Below are positions 57,039 through 64,000 of a stretch of 64,000 nt of DNA, piece by piece (position 1 is the first letter of the stretch; every line of letters begins with the position of its first letter). The notes beneath the pieces are model-generated. The model did not search any database. It was not told where the DNA came from and worked only from the letters and a program-made list of their open reading frames with translations. The translations under genes and the position numbers were made by a program. This stretch comes from Otariodibacter oris (GTDB lineage Bacteria; Pseudomonadota; Gammaproteobacteria; Enterobacterales; Pasteurellaceae). The stretch covers positions 759,262 to 823,261 of the forward strand of contig NZ_CP016604.1 in assembly GCF_009684715.1 (NCBI RefSeq), read 5' to 3'.

Positions 57039-59705
57039 ATGTCAGAAATTTTAGGTAATGACGTAGATCCAATCGAAACTAATGATTGGTTACTTGCAAT
57101 TAACTCATTAATTCGTGAAGAAGGTGTAGAAAGAGCACAATTTATTGTTGAACAAGTACTTCAACAAGCTCGAGGTCAAGGTGTTCCTCTACAAAGTGGT
57201 ATCAGTACCGATTATGTTAATACAATTCCTGCGTCAGAAGATCTCCCTTATCCAGGAAATTTAGATTTAGAGCGCCGTATTCGCACTGCAGTACGTTGGA
57301 ACTCTATTATGATGGTGTTAAGAGCATCTAAGAAAGATTTGGAATTAGGGGGACATATGTCTTCTTACCAATCTGCTGCGACAATGTATGAAGTAGGTTT
57401 CAATCATTTCTTTAAGGCTCGCACTGAGAAAAATGGAGGGGATTTAGTTTTCTTCCAAGGTCATATTTCTCCTGGTATTTATGCAAGAGCATTTCTAGAA
57501 GGTCGTTTAACAGAAGAACAATTAGATAATTTCCGTCAAGAAGTGCATGGTAAAGGACTTTCATCTTACCCACATCCAAGATTAATGCCAGAATTTTGGC
57601 AATTCCCAACAGTATCAATGGGATTGGGTCCACTGAATGCAATTTATCAAGCACGTTTCTTAAAATATCTTCATAATCGTGGCTTAAAAGATACAACAGA
57701 TCAAACTGTGTATGCCTTCTTAGGTGATGGCGAAATGGATGAAGTCGAATCTCGTGGTGCAATCGCATTTGCAGCTCGTGAACACTTAGATAACCTAGTA
57801 TTTGTTATTAACTGTAATTTACAACGTCTTGATGGACCTGTAACAGGTAATAGCAAAATTGTTCAAGAACTCGAAAGTCAATTCATTGGTTCTGGTTGGG
57901 AAGTCATTAAAGTACTCTGGGGTTCAAACTGGGATCGTTTATTCCAAAAAGATACTTCGGGTAAATTAATTCAACTTATGATGGAAGTGGTTGATGGTGA
58001 CTATCAAACATTTAAATCAAAAGATGGTAAATATGTACGTGATAACTTCTTTGGACGTTATCCAGAAACTGCAGCATTAGTCGCTGATATGACAGATGAT
58101 GAAATTTGGCAATTAACACGTGGTGGTCACGATCCAATTAAAGTATTCACTGCATATAGCAAAGCAAAACAGGTTAAGAATAAACCAGTCGCACTATTAA
58201 TTAAAACTGTTAAAGGTTATGGTATGGGTGATGCAGCAGAAGGTAAAAATATTGCTCACCAAGTGAAAAAAATGGATATGAGTGGAATTAAACATTTCCG
58301 TGATCGTTTTCATGTACCTGTTGCAGATGAAGATCTTGAGCATTTACCTTACATTAAATTTGAAGAAGGTTCAGAAGAGTATAATTACTTACACCAACAA
58401 CGTAAGGCATTGAATGGTTACCTACCAACTCGTCTACCTAAATTTACTGAGAAACTAGAAATTCCAGCATTAGAAGAGTTTTCTCAATTATTTGAAGCTC
58501 AAGCTCGTCCAATTTCAACAACAATGGCGTTTATTCGTTCATTAAATGTGTTATTGAAAAATAAAGAATTAGGTAAACATATTGTGCCTATTCTTGCTGA
58601 TGAAGCGCGTACTTTTGGTATGGAAGGTTTATTCCGTCAAATCGGTATTTACAACCCTCATGGCCAAAACTATACACCACAAGACCGTGAACAAGTAGCT
58701 TACTACCGTGAATCAATCGATGGTCAAGTATTACAAGAAGGTATCAATGAGCAAGGTGCCGCAGCATCTTGGATTGCAGCAGCAACTTCATACTCAACAA
58801 ATGATCTCCCAATGATCCCATTCTTTGTTTACTACTCAATGTTTGGTTTCCAACGTATTGGCGATTTAATGTGGTTAGCGGGTGACCAACGTGCTCGTGG
58901 ATTCATGATCGGTGGTACATCAGGTCGTACAACGTTAAATGGTGAAGGTTTACAACATGAAGATGGTCATAGCCATATTCAAGCTGCGATTATCCCAAGC
59001 TGTATCGCTTATGATCCTGCATACGCTTATGAAGTTGCAGTGATCATCCAAGATGGTATGCGTCGTATGTATGGTGAGCCTCAAGAAGATGTGTATTACT
59101 ACATCACAACATTAAATGAGACTTATGACCAACCTGCAATGCCAGAAGGTGTTGAAGAAGGTATCCGTAAAGGTATCTATAAATTCGAAACTGTTCAAGC
59201 TAAGAAAGAAAAAGCATCTGTACAGTTAATGGGTTGTGGTTCTATTTTCCGTCACGTACGTGAAGCAGCACAAATTCTAGCGAATGACTACGGTGTATCT
59301 TCAGACGTTTACAGCGTTCCTTCATTCACTGAAGTTGCTCGTGAAGGTGCTGATGTAGAACGTTATAACTTGTTACACCCAACAGCAGAAAAACGTGTTC
59401 CATACATCGCTACAGTGATGAATGATAGACCAGCAGTTGCTGCAACAGACTATGTGAAATTATTCGCAGAACAAGTTGCTGCGTACGTGCCAGCTAAGAG
59501 TTATGCTGTGTTAGGTACTGATGGTTTCGGTCGTTCAGACAGCCGTGAAAACTTACGTTCACATTTCGAAGTTGATGCTCATCATGTTGTTATTGCTGCA
59601 TTATCTGAATTAGCAGAAGAAGGCTCAATTAAACCAAGTGTTGTTGCTGAAGCAATCGAAAAATTTGGAATTGATGCGGATAAAGTTAATCCACTTCACG
59701 CATAA
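57039..59705 (+). CDS. aceE: pyruvate dehydrogenase E1 component
   Basis: Thiamine diphosphate-dependent decarboxylase of the pyruvate dehydrogenase complex. Start at 57039 (MSEILGNDVDPIETNDWLLA) after AAAGGAAAGAAAAAC gives 888 residues; an earlier in-frame start would add 12 residues without similarity. The ThDP motif GDGEMDEVESRGAIAFAAREHLDNLVFVINCNLQ is complete, as are the homodimeric E1 blocks LGGHMSSYQSAATMYEVGFNHFF and EGINEQGAAASWIAAATSYS. First gene of aceE-aceF-lpdA. No pdhR gene is adjacent. Confidence 0.96.
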   Translation: MSEILGNDVDPIETNDWLLAINSLIREEGVERAQFIVEQVLQQARGQGVPLQSGISTDYVNTIPASEDLPYPGNLDLERRIRTAVRWNSIMMVLRASKKDLELGGHMSSYQSAATMYEVGFNHFFKARTEKNGGDLVFFQGHISPGIYARAFLEGRLTEEQLDNFRQEVHGKGLSSYPHPRLMPEFWQFPTVSMGLGPLNAIYQARFLKYLHNRGLKDTTDQTVYAFLGDGEMDEVESRGAIAFAAREHLDNLVFVINCNLQRLDGPVTGNSKIVQELESQFIGSGWEVIKVLWGSNWDRLFQKDTSGKLIQLMMEVVDGDYQTFKSKDGKYVRDNFFGRYPETAALVADMTDDEIWQLTRGGHDPIKVFTAYSKAKQVKNKPVALLIKTVKGYGMGDAAEGKNIAHQVKKMDMSGIKHFRDRFHVPVADEDLEHLPYIKFEEGSEEYNYLHQQRKALNGYLPTRLPKFTEKLEIPALEEFSQLFEAQARPISTTMAFIRSLNVLLKNKELGKHIVPILADEARTFGMEGLFRQIGIYNPHGQNYTPQDREQVAYYRESIDGQVLQEGINEQGAAASWIAAATSYSTNDLPMIPFFVYYSMFGFQRIGDLMWLAGDQRARGFMIGGTSGRTTLNGEGLQHEDGHSHIQAAIIPSCIAYDPAYAYEVAVIIQDGMRRMYGEPQEDVYYYITTLNETYDQPAMPEGVEEGIRKGIYKFETVQAKKEKASVQLMGCGSIFRHVREAAQILANDYGVSSDVYSVPSFTEVAREGADVERYNLLHPTAEKRVPYIATVMNDRPAVAATDYVKLFAEQVAAYVPAKSYAVLGTDGFGRSDSRENLRSHFEVDAHHVVIAALSELAEEGSIKPSVVAEAIEKFGIDADKVNPLHA

Positions 59706-59750
59706 AATCATGCTTCCCCTTGAAAAATAGGGGAAGTATAGGAAGATTTT

Positions 59751-59759
59751 ACAAGCGGT
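59751..59759 (+). repeat. DNA uptake signal sequence (Apl type)
   Basis: Exact ACAAGCGGT in the aceE-aceF gap, unpaired here. Confidence 0.85.
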
Positions 59760-59856
59760 GAGTTTTCTTTATTTTTTTACAAATTCAGTGTGTCTGAAAT
59801 CTTCCATAACTTTTTCTGATAGATGATAGAAAAAGAAATTACGAGGAAAAATAAAA

Positions 59857-61767
59857 ATGTCGAAACAAATTCAAGTGCCAGATATTGGTGGTGATGAAGT
59901 TACTGTAACTGAAGTGATGGTAAATGTTGGTGATACTATTGCAGTTGATCAAAGCGTAATTAACGTTGAAGGCGATAAAGCATCAATGGAAGTACCAGCA
60001 CCAGAAGCAGGTGTAGTAAAAGAAGTTTTAGTGAAAGTGGGTGACAAAGTTTCTACTGGCTCTCCTATGCTAGTTTTAGATTCTGCCGAAGCAGCGGCTG
60101 CTCCAGCAGCGCAACCGGCACCTGTTGCAGAAGCTGCACCAGCACCAGCAGCGACAGCAAGTGCAGTTGTAGATGTTAATGTACCAGATATTGGCGGTGA
60201 TGAAGTTAATGTGACTGAAATCATGGTTAAGGTTGGTGATGTTGTTGAACTTGATCAATCAATCATCAATGTAGAAGGTGATAAAGCATCAATGGAAGTA
60301 CCCGCTCCAGTAGCAGGCACAGTTAAAGAAATTTTAATCAATGTTGGTGATAAAGTTTCTACAGGTTCATTGATCATGAAATTTGAAGTTGCAGGTGCAG
60401 CACCAGCAGCGAGTGCACCAGCACAAGAATCTGCTCCAGCACCTCAGGCTCAAGCAACAGCTTCAGCAGTTCAAGATGTGAATGTACCAGACATTGGTGG
60501 TGATGAAGTTAATGTAACTGAAATCATGGTTAAAGTTGGTGATGTTGTTGAAGTGGATCAATCAATCATCAATGTAGAAGGTGATAAAGCATCAATGGAA
60601 GTTCCTGCTCCAATCGCAGGTACTGTAAAAGAAATCTTAATTAAAGTCGGCGACAAAGTTTCTACTGGCTCATTAATTATGAAATTTGAAGTTGCTAGTG
60701 CAGCACCAGCTCCTGTTCCGGCACAAGCTCAGCAAGCAGCTCCTGCAGCACCTCAAGCTGCGGCTCCAGCACAAGCAGGTGGTAATGTAGCAGGCCTAAG
60801 CCAAGAACAAGTAGTTGCAAGCAATGGCTATGCACACGCTACACCAGTAATTCGTCGTTTAGCACGTGAATTTGGTGTAAACCTTGACAAAGTCAAAGGT
60901 ACAGGTCGTAAAGGTCGTATCGTCAAAGAAGATATTCAAGCTTATGTGAAAACTGCAGTTAAAGCCTTTGAATCTGGCACAACAGCTCAAACATCAGGTA
61001 ATGGTGTGGCGAATGGTGCTGGTTTAGGTTTATTACCATGGCCGAAAGTTGATTTCAGCAAGTTTGGTGAAACTGAAGAAGTAGAATTAGGTCGTATTCA
61101 GAAGATTTCTGGTGCGAACTTACACCGTAACTGGGTGATGATTCCTCATGTAACACAATGGGATAAAGCAGATATCACTACATTAGAACAGTTCCGTAAA
61201 GAACAAAATGCGTTCTTAGAGAAAACTAAACAAGATGTTAAAGTAACTCCGTTAGTATTCATCATGAAAGCTGTTGCTAAAGCGTTGGAACAATTCCCTC
61301 GCTTCAATAGTTCACTTTCAGAAGATGGACAACGTTTAACACTTAAGAAATACATCAATATTGGTGTTGCGGTAGATACACCAAATGGTTTAGTTGTACC
61401 AGTATTCAGAAATGTGAATAAGAAAGGTATTATTGAGCTTTCTCGTGAATTATCAGAAATCTCGAAAAAAGCACGTGCGGGTAAATTAACTTCATCTGAT
61501 ATGCAAGGTGGATGTTTCACTATTTCAAGTTTAGGTGGTATTGGTGGTACTCAATTTACACCTATCGTAAATGCCCCTGAAGTAGCTATTCTTGGTGTGT
61601 CTAAATCAGAAATGACACCAGTGTGGAATGGTAAAGAATTTACACCACGTCTAATGTTACCATTATCATTATCATACGATCACCGTGTGATTGATGGTGC
61701 AGATGGTGCAAGATTTATCACTTACTTAAATGGCGTATTATCAGATATCCGTCGTTTAGTTATGTAG
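59857..61767 (+). CDS. aceF: dihydrolipoyllysine acetyltransferase (E2) with three lipoyl domains
   Basis: Core of the pyruvate dehydrogenase complex. 636 residues. Three N-terminal lipoyl domains carry lipoyl lysines K41, K143 and K244, each in GDKASMEVP, joined by Ala/Pro-rich flexible linkers. The second and third domains are nearly identical, giving an internal DNA repeat at about 60174-60380 and 60477-60690. Next is a peripheral-subunit-binding domain ([28 protein letters not shown]) and a catalytic domain ending with the active-site His609 and Asp613 in [13 protein letters not shown]. Ribosome site GAGGAAAAA. Confidence 0.96.
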   Translation: MSKQIQVPDIGGDEVTVTEVMVNVGDTIAVDQSVINVEGDKASMEVPAPEAGVVKEVLVKVGDKVSTGSPMLVLDSAEAAAAPAAQPAPVAEAAPAPAATASAVVDVNVPDIGGDEVNVTEIMVKVGDVVELDQSIINVEGDKASMEVPAPVAGTVKEILINVGDKVSTGSLIMKFEVAGAAPAASAPAQESAPAPQAQATASAVQDVNVPDIGGDEVNVTEIMVKVGDVVEVDQSIINVEGDKASMEVPAPIAGTVKEILIKVGDKVSTGSLIMKFEVASAAPAPVPAQAQQAAPAAPQAAAPAQAGGNVAGLSQEQVVASNGYAHATPVIRRLAREFGVNLDKVKGTGRKGRIVKEDIQAYVKTAVKAFESGTTAQTSGNGVANGAGLGLLPWPKVDFSKFGETEEVELGRIQKISGANLHRNWVMIPHVTQWDKADITTLEQFRKEQNAFLEKTKQDVKVTPLVFIMKAVAKALEQFPRFNSSLSEDGQRLTLKKYINIGVAVDTPNGLVVPVFRNVNKKGIIELSRELSEISKKARAGKLTSSDMQGGCFTISSLGGIGGTQFTPIVNAPEVAILGVSKSEMTPVWNGKEFTPRLMLPLSLSYDHRVIDGADGARFITYLNGVLSDIRRLVM

Positions 61768-61773
61768 TGAATG

Positions 61774-61836
61774 TAAGCGGTTAGATTATAAATAAAATTT
61801 GTAAAAATTTATGATGAACTGACCGCTTATTTTTGA
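61774..61836 (+). terminator. AAGCGGT-type hairpin between aceF and lpdA
   Basis: TAAGCGGT (61774-61781) pairs with ACCGCTTA (61822-61829) and is followed by TTTTT. The loop is AT-rich. It may reduce read-through or the lpdA gene may have its own promoter in the 170-base gap. Confidence 0.6.
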
Positions 61837-61937
61837 TTCTGTGATCTTGCTCTCGTTACAAAATTGTTAAAATTGGTTACACTTATAGTGAGATTATTTA
61901 TCAGTTTCGTGACTCGCAAATCATATCAGAGGTAAAA

Positions 61938-63362
61938 ATGAGCAAAGAAATTAAAACCCAAGTCGTTGTACTTGGTGCAGGTCCAGCAGGATATTCAGCA
62001 GCTTTCCGTTGTGCAGATTTAGGCTTAGAAACTGTGATTGTTGAGCGTTATTCAACTTTAGGTGGTGTGTGCTTAAATGTAGGATGTATTCCATCTAAAG
62101 CATTATTACACGTTGCAAAAGTGATTGAAGAAGCAAAACATGCAGAAAAAAATGGTATCACTTTCGGCGAACCTACTATTGATCTTGATCGCGTTCGTGA
62201 AGGTAAAGAAGCTGTAGTAAGTAAATTAACTGGCGGGTTAGCGGGTATGGCTAAAGCACGTAAAGTAACTGTTGTTGAAGGATTAGCAACGTTTACCGAT
62301 CCTAATACTTTAGTTGCACGTGATCGTGATGGTAACCCAACTACAATCAAATTTGATAATGCAATTATCGCAGCAGGTTCTCGTCCAATTCAATTACCAT
62401 TTATTCCACATGATGACCCTCGTGTTTGGGATTCAACTGATGCATTAAAATTAAAAGAAGTACCTAAAAAACTACTTATCATGGGTGGTGGTATCATCGG
62501 TTTAGAAATGGGAACTGTATATAATTCTTTAGGTTCTGAAGTTGAAGTTGTTGAAATGTTCGATCAAGTGATTCCTGCAGCAGATAAAGATGTTGTAGCA
62601 ATTTATACAAAACAGATCGAGAAAAAATTCAAATTAATGCTTGAAACTAAAGTGACTGCAGTAGAAGCGAAAGATGATGGTATCTATGTTTCTATGGAAG
62701 GTAAAGCATGCAATGATACTAAACGTTATGATGCTGTGCTAGTTGCTATCGGTCGTACACCAAATGGTAAATTGCTTGATGCAGGAAAAGCGGGTGTAGA
62801 AGTTGATGATCGTGGTTTTATCCGTGTTGATAAACAAATGCGTACTAACGTTCCTCACATTTTTGCAATCGGTGATATCGTTGGACAACCAATGTTAGCG
62901 CATAAAGGTGTTCATGAAGGTCATGTTGCAGCAGAAGTTATTGCAGGGAAAAAACATTATTTCGATCCAAAAGTGATTCCATCTATTGCTTATACTGAGC
63001 CAGAAGTTGCTTGGGTAGGTAAAACTGAGAAAGAATGTAAACAAGAAGGATTAAACTATGAAGTAGCGAAATTCCCTTGGGCTGCTTCAGGTCGTGCGAT
63101 TGCTTCTGAATGCTCAGAAGGTATGACTAAATTAATCTTTGATAAAGATACTCATCGCTTACTTGGTGGAGCTATTGTTGGTAGCAATGGTGGTGAATTA
63201 CTTGGTGAAATTGGTCTTGCAATCGAAATGGGTTGTGATGCTGAAGATATCGCATTAACAATTCACGCTCACCCAACATTACATGAATCTGTTGGATTAG
63301 CTGCAGAAGTATTTGAAGGGTCAATTACAGACCTTCCAAATGCAAAAGCGAAGAAAAAATAA
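61938..63362 (+). CDS. lpdA: dihydrolipoamide dehydrogenase
   Basis: FAD enzyme (E3) that reoxidises dihydrolipoamide for the pyruvate and 2-oxoglutarate dehydrogenase complexes. 474 residues. FAD motif VVLGAGPAGYSAAFRCADLG, redox disulphide GGVCLNVGCIPSKALL, NAD motif IMGGGIIGLEMGTVYNSLGSEVEVVE, and the C-terminal His-Glu pair in HAHPTLHESVG are all present. Ribosome site AGAGGTAAAA. Ends at a perfect terminator. Confidence 0.97.
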   Translation: MSKEIKTQVVVLGAGPAGYSAAFRCADLGLETVIVERYSTLGGVCLNVGCIPSKALLHVAKVIEEAKHAEKNGITFGEPTIDLDRVREGKEAVVSKLTGGLAGMAKARKVTVVEGLATFTDPNTLVARDRDGNPTTIKFDNAIIAAGSRPIQLPFIPHDDPRVWDSTDALKLKEVPKKLLIMGGGIIGLEMGTVYNSLGSEVEVVEMFDQVIPAADKDVVAIYTKQIEKKFKLMLETKVTAVEAKDDGIYVSMEGKACNDTKRYDAVLVAIGRTPNGKLLDAGKAGVEVDDRGFIRVDKQMRTNVPHIFAIGDIVGQPMLAHKGVHEGHVAAEVIAGKKHYFDPKVIPSIAYTEPEVAWVGKTEKECKQEGLNYEVAKFPWAASGRAIASECSEGMTKLIFDKDTHRLLGGAIVGSNGGELLGEIGLAIEMGCDAEDIALTIHAHPTLHESVGLAAEVFEGSITDLPNAKAKKK

Positions 63363-63392
63363 GTTTAATTAATATAAATTAAACCTCACAAT

Positions 63393-63428
63393 AAAAAACG
63401 GATAATCGTATTTGATTATCCGTTTTTT
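63393..63428. terminator. bidirectional terminator after lpdA
   Basis: A perfect 15-base-pair inverted repeat (63393-63407 with 63414-63428, core CGGATAATC) with a six-base loop, T-rich on both exits. Confidence 0.92.
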
Positions 63429-63443
63429 ATAAGCTTATTAAAT

Positions 63444-64000
63444 TTATTCAATCCAATTCAGTACGTAATTCCAAAATGGTTTATTTGGGTGAATAATTTC
63501 AGTATGAGGCATTGAGGATAGTCTTAAATAATCGACTGGAACTGTGCCAGTATTTTGTTTTTTAATATAGTTATCTGAAGTTTCAACTAACACTCTATTA
63601 TCATCCTTTCCTTGAACGACTAAAACTTTTTTCACACCAGTTAATTCATAATTTATTGGCGAAGCTTCTGCTAATAATTTTTCAGTAAGAGATTTTGCAT
63701 AATATTCTTCTACTGCATTATCACCTAATTTATGCTGATATGTGAAATTAACATCCGTAACAGGGGCTAGAGCTATGGTTTTATCTACGAGATTTGAGGT
63801 AAAAAGGACCAATTGTCCTCCAACTGAGTGACCTATTGTGATGAGTTCAGCACCGCTGTAGCGCTGCTTGATATCTTTAATAGCGGCTGTTACATCTTCA
63901 CAAGGAATAGGCCATTGATGTTCAGATCCTCTTCTATATTCAATAGTTGCTAGGTTATAGCCCTTTTCAACAAAATAAGTTTCCAATTCTTGTAATGAAT
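63444..64000 (-). CDS. alpha/beta hydrolase, N-terminal part beyond the window
   Basis: The minus-strand frame is open to the window edge, so the start is missing; a TTG at 63986 is not a convincing start. The visible 185 or so residues show the alpha/beta hydrolase core: YRRGSEHQWPIPCEDVTAAIKDIK, nucleophile elbow GHSVGGQL, acid region VVQGKDDNRV and a C-terminal MPHTEIIHP with the catalytic His. This is the BD-FAE/lipase-type esterase pattern. The oxyanion loop (HGGxW) would be upstream of the window. Convergent with lpdA. Confidence 0.75.
   Translation of the reverse strand, partial: SLQELETYFVEKGYNLATIEYRRGSEHQWPIPCEDVTAAIKDIKQRYSGAELITIGHSVGGQLVLFTSNLVDKTIALAPVTDVNFTYQHKLGDNAVEEYYAKSLTEKLLAEASPINYELTGVKKVLVVQGKDDNRVLVETSDNYIKKQNTGTVPVDYLRLSSMPHTEIIHPNKPFWNYVLNWIE

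Noticed and set aside
57412-57768. 118-residue open frame antisense to aceE, and similar antisense frames in pckA, nhaC-family, siaQM, aceF and amidohydrolase genes
   Set aside because: Long antisense frames follow from codon bias of highly expressed genes. None has a recognisable domain or ribosome site.
60174-60690. Near-identical repeats in aceF suspected to be a repeat array or an assembly duplication
   Set aside because: They are in frame and encode the second and third lipoyl domains, each with its GDKASMEVP motif and linker. Multiple lipoyl domains are normal in this family.

Overview
This window looks like a chromosomal segment of a Pasteurellaceae bacterium. The DNA is AT-rich, and the proteins closely resemble those I know from Haemophilus, Actinobacillus and Mannheimia. 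The nine-base uptake signal ACAAGCGGT or its complement occurs exactly at least ten times (for example 781, 2388, 4987, 10618, 15996, 22654, 27690, 30237, 36803, 59751). That is the Actinobacillus pleuropneumoniae-type signal, not the AAGTGCGGT of H. influenzae. I cannot name the species. I see no phage, insertion sequence, CRISPR array or rRNA operon. One tRNA gene, RNase P RNA and a lysine riboswitch are present.

Layout. 1-9417: hpt, slt, polA, pckA, ftsB-ispD-ispF. 9418-14011: a small acetyltransferase, a MOSC protein, xseB-ispA, and cvpA-purF behind a textbook PurR operator. 14062-17762: the type IV pilus operon pilABCD, with a competence-type CRP-S site upstream, an alanine at the prepilin cleavage site, and a pilD reading frame broken near an A6 tract. 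17975-23273: radA, an unknown small protein, mepA, topB, secG and tRNA-Leu. 23355-28324: two tandem tyrP copies, each with a TyrR box, then nadV and an FMN reductase with a Fur-like box upstream. 28560-33238: an accessory-looking operon of an isochorismatase-fold hydrolase, a XapX protein, a YtcJ-type amidohydrolase and an MFS transporter. 33556-37255: a Na+/alanine symporter, a nickel/cobalt exporter-type permease with a DUF1007 partner, and rnpB. 37385-43739: gpmA and lepA-lepB-rnc-era-recO. 43747-48480: metX behind an array of MET boxes, a divergent DMT transporter with sanA, and a lysine-riboswitch-controlled NhaC-family transporter. 48720-54861: hns, purU, rnhA, and the sialic acid genes siaP-siaQM-nanM. 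54965-63362: purEK and the pyruvate dehydrogenase operon aceE-aceF-lpdA. The window ends inside an alpha/beta hydrolase gene.

Most of the window is conserved housekeeping DNA with readable regulation: PurR, MetJ, TyrR, Sxy/CRP-S, a lysine riboswitch, a probable Fur site, and palindromes upstream of siaP and the nickel genes. The parts most worth a second look are the broken pilD with its atypical pilin, the 28.5-33.2 kb operon of unknown substrate, the MET-box array shared with a DMT transporter, and a recurrent intergenic hairpin built from inverted AAGCGGT/ACCGCTT arms.
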